From Flavobacteriaceae bacterium (GTDB taxonomy: Bacteria; Bacteroidota; Bacteroidia; Flavobacteriales; Flavobacteriaceae), in assembly GCA_023257625.1 (NCBI GenBank), contig JALRBW010000022.1, positions 23,868 to 87,867 on the forward strand: a stretch of DNA of 64,000 nt. Reading direction: 5' to 3'. Below, in pieces: positions 56,854-64,000 of this stretch. The notes beneath the pieces were generated by a model, which worked only from the letters and a program-made list of their open reading frames with translations, ran no database searches and was not told the DNA's origin. Each line of letters opens with the position of its first letter. Position 1 is the stretch's first letter. The position numbers and the translations under genes were made by a program.

Positions 56854-57771
56854 TTATGAATTTGATACTAAGTTTTCATAGGCTGACACAATCTCAGGAT
56901 ATTTAAAGTTAAATCCTTTATCTTTTATTTTTTGTGCACTTACCCAATGGCTATCCAATACCAATTGTCCCATTTCTCCAACTAGCAAATACAGAAGAAA
57001 TGCAGGTAGCGGAGGCATAAAATAAGGTCTATTATACGCTTTTGCTAGAGCTTTCATAAACTCATTTTGGCTTACCGGATTGGGTGCCACAGCATTAAAA
57101 ATTCCCTCGCATTGTTCCTGAGCAACAAAGAGAAACATCTCCACTAAATCATCAATATGAATCCAAGATTGCCCTTGTTGTCCTGAACCAAAAGCTGCTC
57201 CTAACCCCAAAAGTGTTGGGAGTTTTAATGTTTGCATTACTCCGCCTTTAGGAGTAAGAACCAAACCTATCCTAATTTTTGATAAGGTAACCCCTAATAA
57301 CTCAAAACGATCAACTTCTTTTTCCCAATCAATTACAACTGATGCTAAAAATGAATTTGAAGTAACTTTTGCATCTTCCTTCATCATTTTGTTAAAATCA
57401 GAAGGATAAATTCCAATCGCAGAGGCTGAGATTACGTGTCTAATTTGATGAAGATTTTTGTTTTTTTCTGCTTCTTGAACCAAAAGTTGAGTGGGTATAA
57501 TACGGCTTGATCTTATTTTATCTTTGTAGGCGGATGTCCAACGCTTGGATACTGAGGCACCTGCTAAATGCATAACCACTTCTACACCCTCAAAACATTT
57601 TATGTCCATTTCTCCCTGATCTGGACACCAAAGAAATCCCTTTGCTGGAGCTAAACTATTAATTTCAGAGGATCGTGTAGTTAAAAAATGTACGATATGG
57701 CCTAACTCATGGGCTTTTGAAACAATTTCCTTTCCAATGTGACCTGTGGCTCCTGTGATAAGCAGCTTCAT
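56854..57771 (-). CDS. TIGR01777-type NAD-dependent epimerase/dehydratase
   Basis: This is a short-chain-dehydrogenase-type protein of the YfcH/TIGR01777 group. From the ATG at 57771 it is 305 residues: MKLLITGATGHIGKEIVSKA (nucleotide-binding glycines), VVMHLAGASVSKRWTSAYKDKIRSSRI, VISASAIGIYPSD, and a C-terminal DUF1731-like segment (PYFMPPLPAFLLYLLVGEMGQLVLDSHWVSAQKIKDKGFNFKYPEI). The substrate is unknown. The longer frame to 57792 adds seven residues. It lies downstream of mnmD on the same strand. Confidence 0.9.
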   Translation of the reverse strand: MKLLITGATGHIGKEIVSKAHELGHIVHFLTTRSSEINSLAPAKGFLWCPDQGEMDIKCFEGVEVVMHLAGASVSKRWTSAYKDKIRSSRIIPTQLLVQEAEKNKNLHQIRHVISASAIGIYPSDFNKMMKEDAKVTSNSFLASVVIDWEKEVDRFELLGVTLSKIRIGLVLTPKGGVMQTLKLPTLLGLGAAFGSGQQGQSWIHIDDLVEMFLFVAQEQCEGIFNAVAPNPVSQNEFMKALAKAYNRPYFMPPLPAFLLYLLVGEMGQLVLDSHWVSAQKIKDKGFNFKYPEIVSAYENLVSNS

Positions 57772-57793
57772 TTTTTTTCTGCAAACATACAAA

Positions 57794-58474
57794 TTAGGGT
57801 TTTACTGCCCGCATCATTTCCCGTTTGCCTGGGGGGCCAGGTAACCTAAAAACTTGAAACCCTACTTTTTCAAGTCCTCGACGTACCGTTCCTTTTGCAC
57901 AATAACTTACCCAAACGCCCCCTGAAACAAGAAGATCAAACGATTTTTGCATCCATTGAAGCTCCCAAAGTTCAGGCTGAGCGTGTGCTCCAAACGCATC
58001 ATAGTACAATAAATCAAATAGTGTATCGGTTTGAAAATCTTGAAACGTTACAATTTTTTTGTGAAGTTTAAATGAATCATTTATTATTTCTTTATGATTC
58101 CACTTGAGAGACGAAAATGTAGAAAATGAAATGCAATTATGAAGCGGAGAAAATAATTTTTCATATTCCAAAAGACGAAGCTCTTCCTCATTTATAGGAA
58201 AAGGATCAATACTCATATATTCTATTCTATTATTTATTTGTAATGCCCTTCGATATGTCATATATGCCATTAAACCCGTGCCATAGCCCAATTCTAAAAT
58301 ACGGATAACCGGTTTCGAATACTTTTGAATTAAAAACTGTAGCCCTTGTTCTATATATACAAATTGAGATTCTTGAAATGCCCCATGCCTAGAATGATAA
58401 GTCTCTTTTAGATGTTCAACCCGTAAGGTTTTAGAACCGTCTGAAGTAAGGATACATTTTCTTAATAAAGACAC
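57794..58474 (-). CDS. mnmD: tRNA mnm5s2U methyltransferase, MnmD-type
   Basis: This 226-residue protein matches the stand-alone methyltransferase half of MnmC, which makes mnm5s2U34 in tRNAs. It begins with ILTSDGSKTLRVEHLKETYHSRHGAFQESQFVYIEQGL, has the SAM motif ILELGYGTGLMAY around 76, and the family stretch LLYYDAFGAHAQPELWELQWMQ. It ends LPGPPGKREMMRAVKP. The FAD-dependent MnmC oxidase domain is not present, consistent with the split MnmD form. Confidence 0.91.
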   Translation of the reverse strand: MSLLRKCILTSDGSKTLRVEHLKETYHSRHGAFQESQFVYIEQGLQFLIQKYSKPVIRILELGYGTGLMAYMTYRRALQINNRIEYMSIDPFPINEEELRLLEYEKLFSPLHNCISFSTFSSLKWNHKEIINDSFKLHKKIVTFQDFQTDTLFDLLYYDAFGAHAQPELWELQWMQKSFDLLVSGGVWVSYCAKGTVRRGLEKVGFQVFRLPGPPGKREMMRAVKP

Positions 58475-58625
58475 AGTGAAAATAATTTTTTAATAAAAAT
58501 AGAGAATCAAAATAGGATATATTTGAAAACTTCTAAGCAAAGTTTGGTAAGCAATAATTATTTTCGATAAATCTAATATTTATTTAGAAAAAAATTAATT
58601 TTACTTGGTATTTATAGCCTACGCC

Positions 58626-59672
58626 ATGCACATTCAAGAAATTCAAAAATCGAAAATTCACAGTGTTGACTTTGATCAACTCACTTTTGGAAAAACGTTT
58701 ACGGATCACATGCTGGTATGTTATTTTCGAAATGGAGAATGGCAAACACCTGAAATTAAACCCTATCAACCTTTTACTTTAGATCCAGCTTCTAGTGTTT
58801 TACATTATGGTCAAGCTGTATTTGAAGGGATGAAGGCATTTAAAGATGAGAATGGGCAGGTGTGGTTATTTCGTCCAAATGAAAATTACCATCGTTTGAA
58901 TCGTTCTGCAAAGCGTTTACAGATTCCTGAAATACCTGAATTTGTATTTCTTGAAGGATTAAAGAAACTTATTTATCTTGATCAAGAATGGATAAAACCG
59001 GGAATTGGTAATTCATTATACATTCGTCCATTTGTATTCGCTAGTCAAGCCAGTGTTCAAGCTTCAGCTGCAACAGAATACATTTTTTCTATTATTTGTG
59101 CTCCAGTTAAATCTTATTATACAGGAGGTCAAATTAATGTGCTTGTAGCTGAACAATATAGTAGAGCGGCTAATGGTGGTGTAGGGTTTGCAAAAGCGGC
59201 GGGTAATTATGCGGCTCAATTTTATCCAACCTCTGAAGCGCAAAAAAATGGATTTCAACAAATCATTTGGACTGATGCTGATACTCATGAGTTCCTCGAG
59301 GAAGCAGGCACAATGAACATCTTTTTTAAAATCAACGAAACTTTGGTTACTTCTCCTGTAAGTGACCGGATTTTGGACGGTATTACAAGAAAAAGCATCA
59401 TTACTCTTGCAAAAAGTAAAGGTATAAAAGTAGAAGAGCGCCCCATTTCAATAACTGAATTGAAAGAAGCGCATCAAAAAGGAATTTTAAAAGAAATTTT
59501 TGGATCTGGTACCGCAGTTGTAGTCCTCCCTATACACAGTTTTTCTCATCAAGGAAAATCATTTACGCTCAGTTCTGATATACCTACTGCTTTAATGCTA
59601 AAAGAAGCACTTGTTGATATCCAATACAACAGAAGCGAGGATATTTATAACTGGCGACAGATTGTAATTTAA
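58626..59672 (+). CDS. ilvE: Branched-chain amino acid aminotransferase IlvE
   Basis: IlvE performs the last transamination of leucine, isoleucine and valine synthesis. From the ATG at 58626 it is 348 residues, with PASSVLHYGQAVFEGMKAFKDENG, RPNENYHRLNRSAKRL, the PLP lysine in GGVGFAKAAGNYAAQFYPTSEAQKNG, and EEAGTMNIFFKIN. The frame is open to a TTG at 58605, which adds seven residues and is less likely. It completes the leucine route encoded about 12 kb upstream. Confidence 0.95.
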   Translation: MHIQEIQKSKIHSVDFDQLTFGKTFTDHMLVCYFRNGEWQTPEIKPYQPFTLDPASSVLHYGQAVFEGMKAFKDENGQVWLFRPNENYHRLNRSAKRLQIPEIPEFVFLEGLKKLIYLDQEWIKPGIGNSLYIRPFVFASQASVQASAATEYIFSIICAPVKSYYTGGQINVLVAEQYSRAANGGVGFAKAAGNYAAQFYPTSEAQKNGFQQIIWTDADTHEFLEEAGTMNIFFKINETLVTSPVSDRILDGITRKSIITLAKSKGIKVEERPISITELKEAHQKGILKEIFGSGTAVVVLPIHSFSHQGKSFTLSSDIPTALMLKEALVDIQYNRSEDIYNWRQIVI

Positions 59673-60064
59673 TCTTCTTCAAGTATAATTTTTTTTAAAT
59701 TGGGTTTAAAGTAATTTGGTCCCTTTAAAACCTTACCGTCTTCACGGTAAATTGGTTTTCCATCAGCCCCAAGTTTACTCATATTGCTATTTTGTATTTC
59801 ATCAAAAATAGCTTCTATTTTATCTTGAAAACCATGTGAAATTATTGTTCCACATAAAATATAGAGCATATCTCCTAAAGCATCTCCAATTTCAACAAGA
59901 TCACCTTGTTCTGCCGCTTGAAGGTATTCTTCATTTTCTTCCTTCATTAAATTATAGCGCAACCTATAGGTATTTTCATCTAAGCTAGCAATTGGGATTG
60001 AATTAATTCCTAATTGGAAAGCCTTATGAAATTCTTCAACGGCTTGTAATGGCTTTTTTATCAT
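59669..60064 (-). CDS. MazG-like nucleotide pyrophosphohydrolase
   Basis: From the ATG at 60064 (MIKKPLQAVEEFHKAF) this is a 131-residue all-alpha NTP pyrophosphohydrolase. The metal-binding pattern is visible as KEENEEYLQA (ExxE) and EIGDALGDMLYILCG (ExxD). Such enzymes remove non-canonical or excess nucleoside triphosphates. The longer frame back to 60148 overlaps the divergent gene and is unlikely. It is convergent with ilvE, overlapping by 4 bp. Confidence 0.86.
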   Translation of the reverse strand: MIKKPLQAVEEFHKAFQLGINSIPIASLDENTYRLRYNLMKEENEEYLQAAEQGDLVEIGDALGDMLYILCGTIISHGFQDKIEAIFDEIQNSNMSKLGADGKPIYREDGKVLKGPNYFKPNLKKIILEED

Positions 60065-60117
60065 GAGTACTAATTTAATTGTAATTAGAATTTCTAAATT
60101 AGACAAAAAAACAAAAG

Positions 60118-60306
60118 ATGTTTTCACAGGGGCAATTGATTTTTGCATTACTTTTTCTTATCGTATTTACACTCATTATTATAGGTAGTTATAGAATAGA
60201 TAAAAAATCGTTGCCAAATTATTTTAAAGGGAGTTATAAAATAGTAATCGGTTTTTTTATTGCGTTTGGATGCCTTCTTTTAATTAAATATTTAACCCAA
60301 AAGTGA
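60118..60306 (+). CDS. Small two-helix membrane protein
   Basis: The 62-residue product has two hydrophobic helices (GQLIFALLFLIVFTLIIIGSY and IVIGFFIAFGCLLLIKYL) linked by a short basic loop (RIDKKSLPNYFKGSYK). No function is recognised. Its stop overlaps the GTG start of crcB, so the two are translationally coupled; a helper role in fluoride export is possible but unproven. Confidence 0.75.
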   Translation: MFSQGQLIFALLFLIVFTLIIIGSYRIDKKSLPNYFKGSYKIVIGFFIAFGCLLLIKYLTQK

Positions 60307-60677
60307 AAATACTATTCTATTTATTCTTTGGTGGAGGCTTAGGAACGCTTTTCCGATTTGGAATTGGTAAATTAATTCAATCTTCCTCTTCCCTTTTCCC
60401 TTGGCATACTATTGTAGCTAATTTTATTGGATGTTTACTAATAGGCCTTTTTTTTGGATGGCTTTCAAAAGAAGACGGATTGAAAAATGAAATATATTTT
60501 CTTGCAAGTGTAGGATTTTGTGGGGGTCTAACTACTTTCTCAACTTTTAGCCTTGAAAGTCTACAGCTTTTAAAATCAGGTCATTTTTTACTATTTGCTA
60601 GTTACATTTTAGCAAGTATTCTTGGTGGTATCTTATTTATTGTACTTGGACAATATATTACAAAGGGTACACTTTAA
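60303..60677 (+). CDS. crcB: Fluoride exporter CrcB/Fluc (GTG start)
   Basis: CrcB forms a dual-topology fluoride channel in the inner membrane. The 124-residue protein has four helices with the family motifs GGGLGTLFRFGIGKLI, HTIVANFIGCLLIGLFFGWL and VGFCGGLTTFSTFSLESLQLL (the TTFST filter). GTG at 60303 forms a GTGA overlap with the preceding gene. I see no fluoride riboswitch before the pair. Confidence 0.94.
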   Translation: MKILFYLFFGGGLGTLFRFGIGKLIQSSSSLFPWHTIVANFIGCLLIGLFFGWLSKEDGLKNEIYFLASVGFCGGLTTFSTFSLESLQLLKSGHFLLFASYILASILGGILFIVLGQYITKGTL

Positions 60678-60741
60678 ACTTTTTCTTAACTACCCTCCAC
60701 TTTTTTATTATTTTGATAAATAATCATTTATTTAATTTATA

Positions 60742-60764
60742 ATACCCCTATTTTTATAGGGTAT
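60742..60764. promoter_or_regulatory. Upstream palindrome (site 1) of the porin-P-II-Amt operon
   Basis: ATACCCCTA followed by TAGGGTAT forms an imperfect copy of the same motif as site 2. Its start is 53 bp upstream of site 2, about five helical turns, so both would lie on one face of the DNA. Confidence 0.6.
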
Positions 60765-60794
60765 AATTGTTATTTAAATAATTATTAAATTTTA

Positions 60795-60818
60795 ATACCC
60801 CTATTTTTTTAGGGGTAT
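60795..60818. promoter_or_regulatory. Perfect palindrome (site 2) overlapping the -33 region of the porin-P-II-Amt promoter
   Basis: ATACCCCTA (60795-60803) and TAGGGGTAT (60810-60818) are perfect 9-bp arms with a T6 spacer. The site covers the place where a -33 TTG would sit, and none is present. This layout suits an activator that replaces the -33 contact. Confidence 0.7.
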
Positions 60819-60830
60819 ACGTTAAAAAAA

Positions 60831-60838
60831 TAATTTTG
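60831..60838 (+). promoter_or_regulatory. -7 element (TAATTTTG) of the porin-P-II-Amt operon
   Basis: TAATTTTG matches TAnnTTTG, 31 bp before the porin ATG. The -33 region is occupied by palindrome site 2. Confidence 0.6.
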
Positions 60839-60869
60839 GCTCGTTTTAAATAACTTAATTATTATCAAT

Positions 60870-61892
60870 ATGAAAAATGCCAAAAAAATTTCTACCACAA
60901 TCATGCTTTGCGCAATGATTCATTCGTTTGGGGTTATGGGGCAGGAAGAAACTGAAGTAAAAGACAATTCTACATTCAATTTAAGCGGAACTGTAGATAC
61001 CTATTTTCGTTCTAGTTTTTCAAAAGACCCAGCAGCACCTTACACTTCTTTTGCAGATCTTAATGGTTTTGCTTTAGGTATGGCAAATTTGATTGTTTCT
61101 TATGAAGGAGAAAAATCAGGTTTTGTTGCCGACCTTGTATTTGGACCTCGTGGCTCTAATGCCGTATTTGGTTCAGTAGGAAATTCCTCTGAAATGGTTA
61201 ACCAGCTATACGCCTACTACACTATTGACGAAGGAGTGACTATTACTTTAGGTAATTTCAATACCTTTTTAGGTTATGAAGTAATTTCCCCTGCTGCAAA
61301 TTTCAACTATTCTACTTCATATATGTTTTCGTATGGTCCGTTTTCACATACAGGTTTAAAAGCAGACTTTACAATATCTGATGATATTTCTCTAATGCTT
61401 GGTGTTTTTAATCAAACAGACCAAACTGAGGCTAATTATGACCGTTATACTGCTTTTGGTGCTCAATTAGGTTTATACGGGCAATTTATTAATTTCTTAG
61501 GAGGTGAAGATTATGCTCAGATTGACTTTACGGGTGGTTTTGATCTTGGGGATTCTTTTTTTCTGGGTATAAATGCTACTACTGCTTCTTTAGCAGGGGA
61601 TACTGGATTTTCAGGAATTGCCTTATATCCTCAATATACCGCTAGCGATTCTTTTGCAATCGGCTTACGAGGGGAATTCTTTTCAGAAACAGATGGATTT
61701 GGTGCTCTTGTTTCAGAAGGAGATGCGGATAATTTCTCACTCACACTAACTGGAAGCCTGAGTTCTGGAAACTTTATGCTAAAACCTGAATTAAGAATCG
61801 ATACTTGTTCCTCTGAAATTTTTGCCATTTCACCTTCAGAAACTTCAGATCGATTATCTTCTTTTTTGGTAGCTGCAATTTATTCATTCTAA
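60870..61892 (+). CDS. Outer-membrane beta-barrel porin (BBP2-like) of the ammonium operon
   Basis: This is a 340-residue predicted porin. A signal peptide (MKNAKKISTTIMLCAMIHSFGVMGQ) precedes alternating beta-strand sequence: FNLSGTVDTYFRSSF at the start, GITLGNFNTFLGYEVISP-type segment (here TITLGNFNTFLGYEVISPAANFNYSTSY), FSHTGLKADFTISDDISLMLGVFNQ, and a terminal strand ending SSFLVAAIYSF. It fits the outer-membrane beta-barrel BBP2 group often found by Amt in Bacteroidota. It probably lets ammonium or small nitrogen compounds into the periplasm. Confidence 0.83.
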   Translation: MKNAKKISTTIMLCAMIHSFGVMGQEETEVKDNSTFNLSGTVDTYFRSSFSKDPAAPYTSFADLNGFALGMANLIVSYEGEKSGFVADLVFGPRGSNAVFGSVGNSSEMVNQLYAYYTIDEGVTITLGNFNTFLGYEVISPAANFNYSTSYMFSYGPFSHTGLKADFTISDDISLMLGVFNQTDQTEANYDRYTAFGAQLGLYGQFINFLGGEDYAQIDFTGGFDLGDSFFLGINATTASLAGDTGFSGIALYPQYTASDSFAIGLRGEFFSETDGFGALVSEGDADNFSLTLTGSLSSGNFMLKPELRIDTCSSEIFAISPSETSDRLSSFLVAAIYSF

Positions 61893-61940
61893 GTACAGAA
61901 ATAGTATATTCAAATATTAATAACACTAAAACTATTTATC

Positions 61941-62279
61941 ATGAAAAAAATTGAAGCCATTATCAGAAAATCAAAATTTGAACAAGTAAAAGAAGCACTA
62001 CATAATGTAGAAGTTAACTTCTTTAGCTATTGGGATGTAACGGGAGTAGGAAACGAAAAAGAAGGACATGTTTATCGTGGAATTAGTTACAGTACCTCTG
62101 AAATTCAACGCAGATACCTCTCAATTGTGGTTAATGATGACTTTGTTCAGCCCACAATAGACGCTATCTTAAAATCTGCCGCTACAGACAAAATAGGCGA
62201 CGGAAAAATATTCATTCTCCCAGTCGACGAAGCATATAGAATTCGTACCGGCGAAAAGGGAGGCAATTCGCTCAATTAA
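61941..62279 (+). CDS. glnK: P-II nitrogen regulatory protein (GlnK-like)
   Basis: P-II trimers sense 2-oxoglutarate and ATP/ADP and plug Amt channels when nitrogen is ample. The 112-residue protein shows MKKIEAIIRKSKFEQVKEAL, a T-loop with tyrosines (GHVYRGISYSTSEIQRRYL), the B-loop KIGDGKIFILPVDEAYRIRTGEKG, and a short end. The T-loop differs from the enterobacterial form, so uridylylation cannot be assumed. It lies between the porin and amt genes, the usual glnK-amtB pairing. Confidence 0.94.
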   Translation: MKKIEAIIRKSKFEQVKEALHNVEVNFFSYWDVTGVGNEKEGHVYRGISYSTSEIQRRYLSIVVNDDFVQPTIDAILKSAATDKIGDGKIFILPVDEAYRIRTGEKGGNSLN

Positions 62280-62297
62280 ATGTAATAAATTAAAATT

Positions 62298-63539
62298 ATG
62301 GAAAGTACTGCTCTATTTACTGCTAATAACGTATGGATGATGATCTGTACAGCATTGGTCTTTTTTATGCATCTCGGTTTCTCCTTTTTAGAAATTGGAT
62401 TAACCCGTCAAAAAAATACCGTAAATATTTTATTTAAAAATTTCTTTGTAATCACAATAGGATTACTTCTCTATTGCCTAGGTGGATTTAACTTAATGTA
62501 TCCTGGATTTGAAGAAGGCGCAATGGGGGTTTTAAAATTTGCTGGATTTGGAATTACAGCACCTGAAGGAGGAATGACTGCTGAATATGCCAGTGGTGGG
62601 TACACTTGGTGGACTGATTTCCTTTTTCAAGGAATGTTTGCTGCAACAGCCGCAACCATAGTATCAGGTGCCGTAGCAGAACGAATCAAGATTACCGCTT
62701 TTATGCTTTTTACTGTTTTTTATGTAGGACTTGTATATCCTATTATTGGCTCTTGGAAATGGGGCGGTGGATTTTTAGACAGCTGGGGTTTTTATGATTT
62801 TGCAGGCTCAACATTAGTTCACTCTGTTGGTGGCTGGGCAGCATTAGTAGCAGTAGCCCTTTTAGGTGCTCGAATTGGTAAGTTTAATAAAGATGGTAAA
62901 CCCAATGCAATTCCAGGACATAATATCCCTTTAGCGGCTGCAGGAGTTTTAATTTTATGGTTAGGCTGGTTTGGCTTTAACGGGGGATCAGTATTATCTG
63001 CTGATCCAGAATTAACTTCACTCACACTTGTAACTACTTGTTTAGCCGCTGCAGCCGGTGGAGTATCTTCAGCAATTTTTTCTAATATTTTATATAAAAA
63101 CTTTGATTTGACAATGTTTATGAATGGCGTCTTGGGAGGACTTGTTGGCATTACAGCTGGCGCAGATCAAATGAGCCCTTCAGACGCCATTTTAATTGGA
63201 TCCATTGCCGGTGTGATCATTGTACTTGGTGTTGCCTTTATTGATCGCATCAAACTTGATGACCCTGTGGGTGCTATAGCGGTACATCTAATTTGTGGCA
63301 TTTGGGGAACCCTTGCTGTAGGTATTTTTGGTGCTATGGCAGGAATGCAACAATTCCTTGTTCAGTTAGCAGGTGTAGGTATTGTAGGTGGATTCTCAGT
63401 TTTATCCGCATTCATCATTTTGCTTATCATAAAGAAAACTATTGGTTTACGAGTAGATTCGGAAGAAGAAGTTAAAGGTTTAGACCTAATGGAACATGGA
63501 ATGGATGCTTATGCAGATTTTCGATTAAACCAACATTAA
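62298..63539 (+). CDS. amt: Ammonium transporter Amt
   Basis: Amt is a trimeric inner-membrane ammonium channel. The 413-residue protein has about eleven membrane helices and the family features: NNVWMMICTALVFFMHLGFSFLEIGLTRQKN at the N-terminus, TDFLFQGMFAATAATIVSGAVAERI around 110, FAGSTLVHSVGGWAALV with the first pore histidine, and AIAVHLICGIWGTLAVGIFG with the second pore histidine. It follows glnK by 18 bp and is closed by a strong terminator. Confidence 0.96.
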   Translation: MESTALFTANNVWMMICTALVFFMHLGFSFLEIGLTRQKNTVNILFKNFFVITIGLLLYCLGGFNLMYPGFEEGAMGVLKFAGFGITAPEGGMTAEYASGGYTWWTDFLFQGMFAATAATIVSGAVAERIKITAFMLFTVFYVGLVYPIIGSWKWGGGFLDSWGFYDFAGSTLVHSVGGWAALVAVALLGARIGKFNKDGKPNAIPGHNIPLAAAGVLILWLGWFGFNGGSVLSADPELTSLTLVTTCLAAAAGGVSSAIFSNILYKNFDLTMFMNGVLGGLVGITAGADQMSPSDAILIGSIAGVIIVLGVAFIDRIKLDDPVGAIAVHLICGIWGTLAVGIFGAMAGMQQFLVQLAGVGIVGGFSVLSAFIILLIIKKTIGLRVDSEEEVKGLDLMEHGMDAYADFRLNQH

Positions 63540-63573
63540 TATTTAAGAATCTTTCAATTTATTTTGTTTAGAT

Positions 63574-63602
63574 AACCTCCTGCAATGCAGGAGGTTTTTT
63601 TA
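63574..63602 (+). terminator. Rho-independent terminator after amt
   Basis: A 10-bp stem, AACCTCCTGC (63574-63583) with GCAGGAGGTT (63587-63596), has a 3-nt loop and is followed by a T run. Confidence 0.93.
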
Positions 63603-63621
63603 TCTTGTTAAAAATTTATTT

Positions 63622-64000
63622 ATGAGAGCTATTTTTTTAATTCTACTTTTTCTGTCCACATTAAAAGCACAAGAAAATTCAAATTTGACTGCTGAAGGTC
63701 CATTTACACAACTTATAATAAGAGGTGTAACATTAATCAATGGGAATGGAGCACCACCAATTGGGCCAGTAGATATTACCATTATTAAAGATAAAATTAC
63801 AAGTATAGATGTAGTGGGTTATCCAGGCGTAGCTATTTCTAATGAACGCAGACCTAAATTAAAAACAGGGGGGAAAGAAATAGATGCAACAGGTATGTAT
63901 GTATTACCTGGTTTTGTGGATATGCATGGACATATTGGTGGAGAGGCTCAAGGAGCAGATTGGGATTATGTATTTCATTTGTGGTTGGCTCATGGAGTAA
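63622..64000 (+). CDS. Secreted amidohydrolase-family protein (3' end cut by window edge)
   Basis: From the ATG at 63622 an open frame runs to the right edge, about 126 codons. It begins with a signal peptide (MRAIFLILLFLSTLKAQ). The N-terminal beta-sandwich of amidohydrolases follows (LIIRGVTLINGNGAPPIGPVDITIIKDKITSID), then KEIDATGMYVLPGFVDMHGHIGG, with the HxH metal-binding site. Relatives are imidazolonepropionase-like peptidases or hydrolases of the periplasm. The rest of the protein, including other metal ligands, is outside the window. Confidence 0.85.
   Translation, partial: MRAIFLILLFLSTLKAQENSNLTAEGPFTQLIIRGVTLINGNGAPPIGPVDITIIKDKITSIDVVGYPGVAISNERRPKLKTGGKEIDATGMYVLPGFVDMHGHIGGEAQGADWDYVFHLWLAHGV

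Noticed and set aside
60060..60117. Fluoride riboswitch upstream of the crcB pair
   Set aside because: The leader is short and AT-rich, with only small AT palindromes (for example TTAGAA-T-TTCTAA). The GC-rich pseudoknot elements expected of the crcB motif are absent.
62819..63151. 110-aa minus-strand frame with many Pro and Ala residues
   Set aside because: It is antisense to amt, which has the full family signature. The residue bias comes from the Gly/Ala/Leu-rich membrane protein on the other strand.

Overview
The window is a gene-dense, AT-rich bacterial chromosome segment that looks like a small-genome member of the Flavobacteriaceae (Bacteroidota), probably marine. This rests on several things: Bacteroidota-type promoters (TTG-N19/20-TAnnTTTG upstream of rplS and thrS), A-rich leaders in place of strong Shine-Dalgarno sites, an outer-membrane CarboxypepD-reg/TonB receptor, DnaJ with a reduced zinc finger, a menaquinone cluster, and a dnaA / low-molecular-weight phosphatase / RsmI-like methyltransferase gene order. 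No prophage, insertion sequence, CRISPR array, rRNA or tRNA was recognised. Genes at both edges are cut: ligA on the left and an amidohydrolase on the right.

Layout. 1-4.8 kb: ligA, prmC, a GNAT acetyltransferase, ribD and a YbgC-type thioesterase. 4.9-7.6 kb: dnaA, a tyrosine phosphatase and an RsmI-like methyltransferase. 7.6-9.9 kb (minus): dapF, a GNAT and mltG, which are wall-related. 10-13 kb: an HtrA protease, then trmD, an unknown small protein and rplS. 13-18.7 kb: icd, murQ with a small membrane protein, and the translation operon thrS-infC-rpmI-rplT. 19-25.7 kb: TonB-type receptor, an unlisted 59-aa membrane protein, fumC, a GNAT, ettA and a small membrane protein. 25.8-27.4 kb: an acyl-CoA carboxylase beta subunit. 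27.4-35.6 kb (minus): the menaquinone genes menI/menF and menD-B-A-C-CPBP-menE. 35.7-37.6 kb: dnaK. 37.7-39.3 kb: panB and an RluA-type pseudouridine synthase. 39.2-40.8 kb: a large helical-repeat protein of unknown role. 40.9-46.7 kb: the leucine operon leuA-leuC-leuD-(second IPMS-like gene)-leuB. 47-49.4 kb: a PhyH dioxygenase, msrA and galM. 49.4-55 kb (minus): a six-gene run with MscS, an NtrC-like response regulator, an M28 peptidase, MATE, a 74-aa protein and PAP2. 55.1-56.8 kb (minus): grpE-dnaJ. 56.9-60.7 kb: an epimerase, mnmD, ilvE, a MazG-like hydrolase, a small membrane protein and crcB. 60.7-63.6 kb: a nitrogen operon of BBP2 porin, P-II and Amt, behind two spaced palindromes.

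How the genes fit together. Most are housekeeping. The window carries a nearly complete menaquinone route (isochorismate to naphthoate and prenylation), complete leucine biosynthesis with ilvE as the branched-chain transaminase nearby, TCA enzymes (icd, fumC), the DnaK-DnaJ-GrpE chaperone set in two separate transcription units, and ammonium import with its P-II sensor. The best leads for new biology are regulatory: the double palindrome before the porin-P-II-Amt operon, a perfect 18-bp palindrome at the leuA start region, an infC reading frame with no ATG, related TGACA-rich sequences before dnaK and grpE, and an NtrC-like regulator with an altered sigma-54 loop and no DNA-binding domain. I found no clear novel defence or mobile system. 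All calls are from reading the sequence, and no database search was run.
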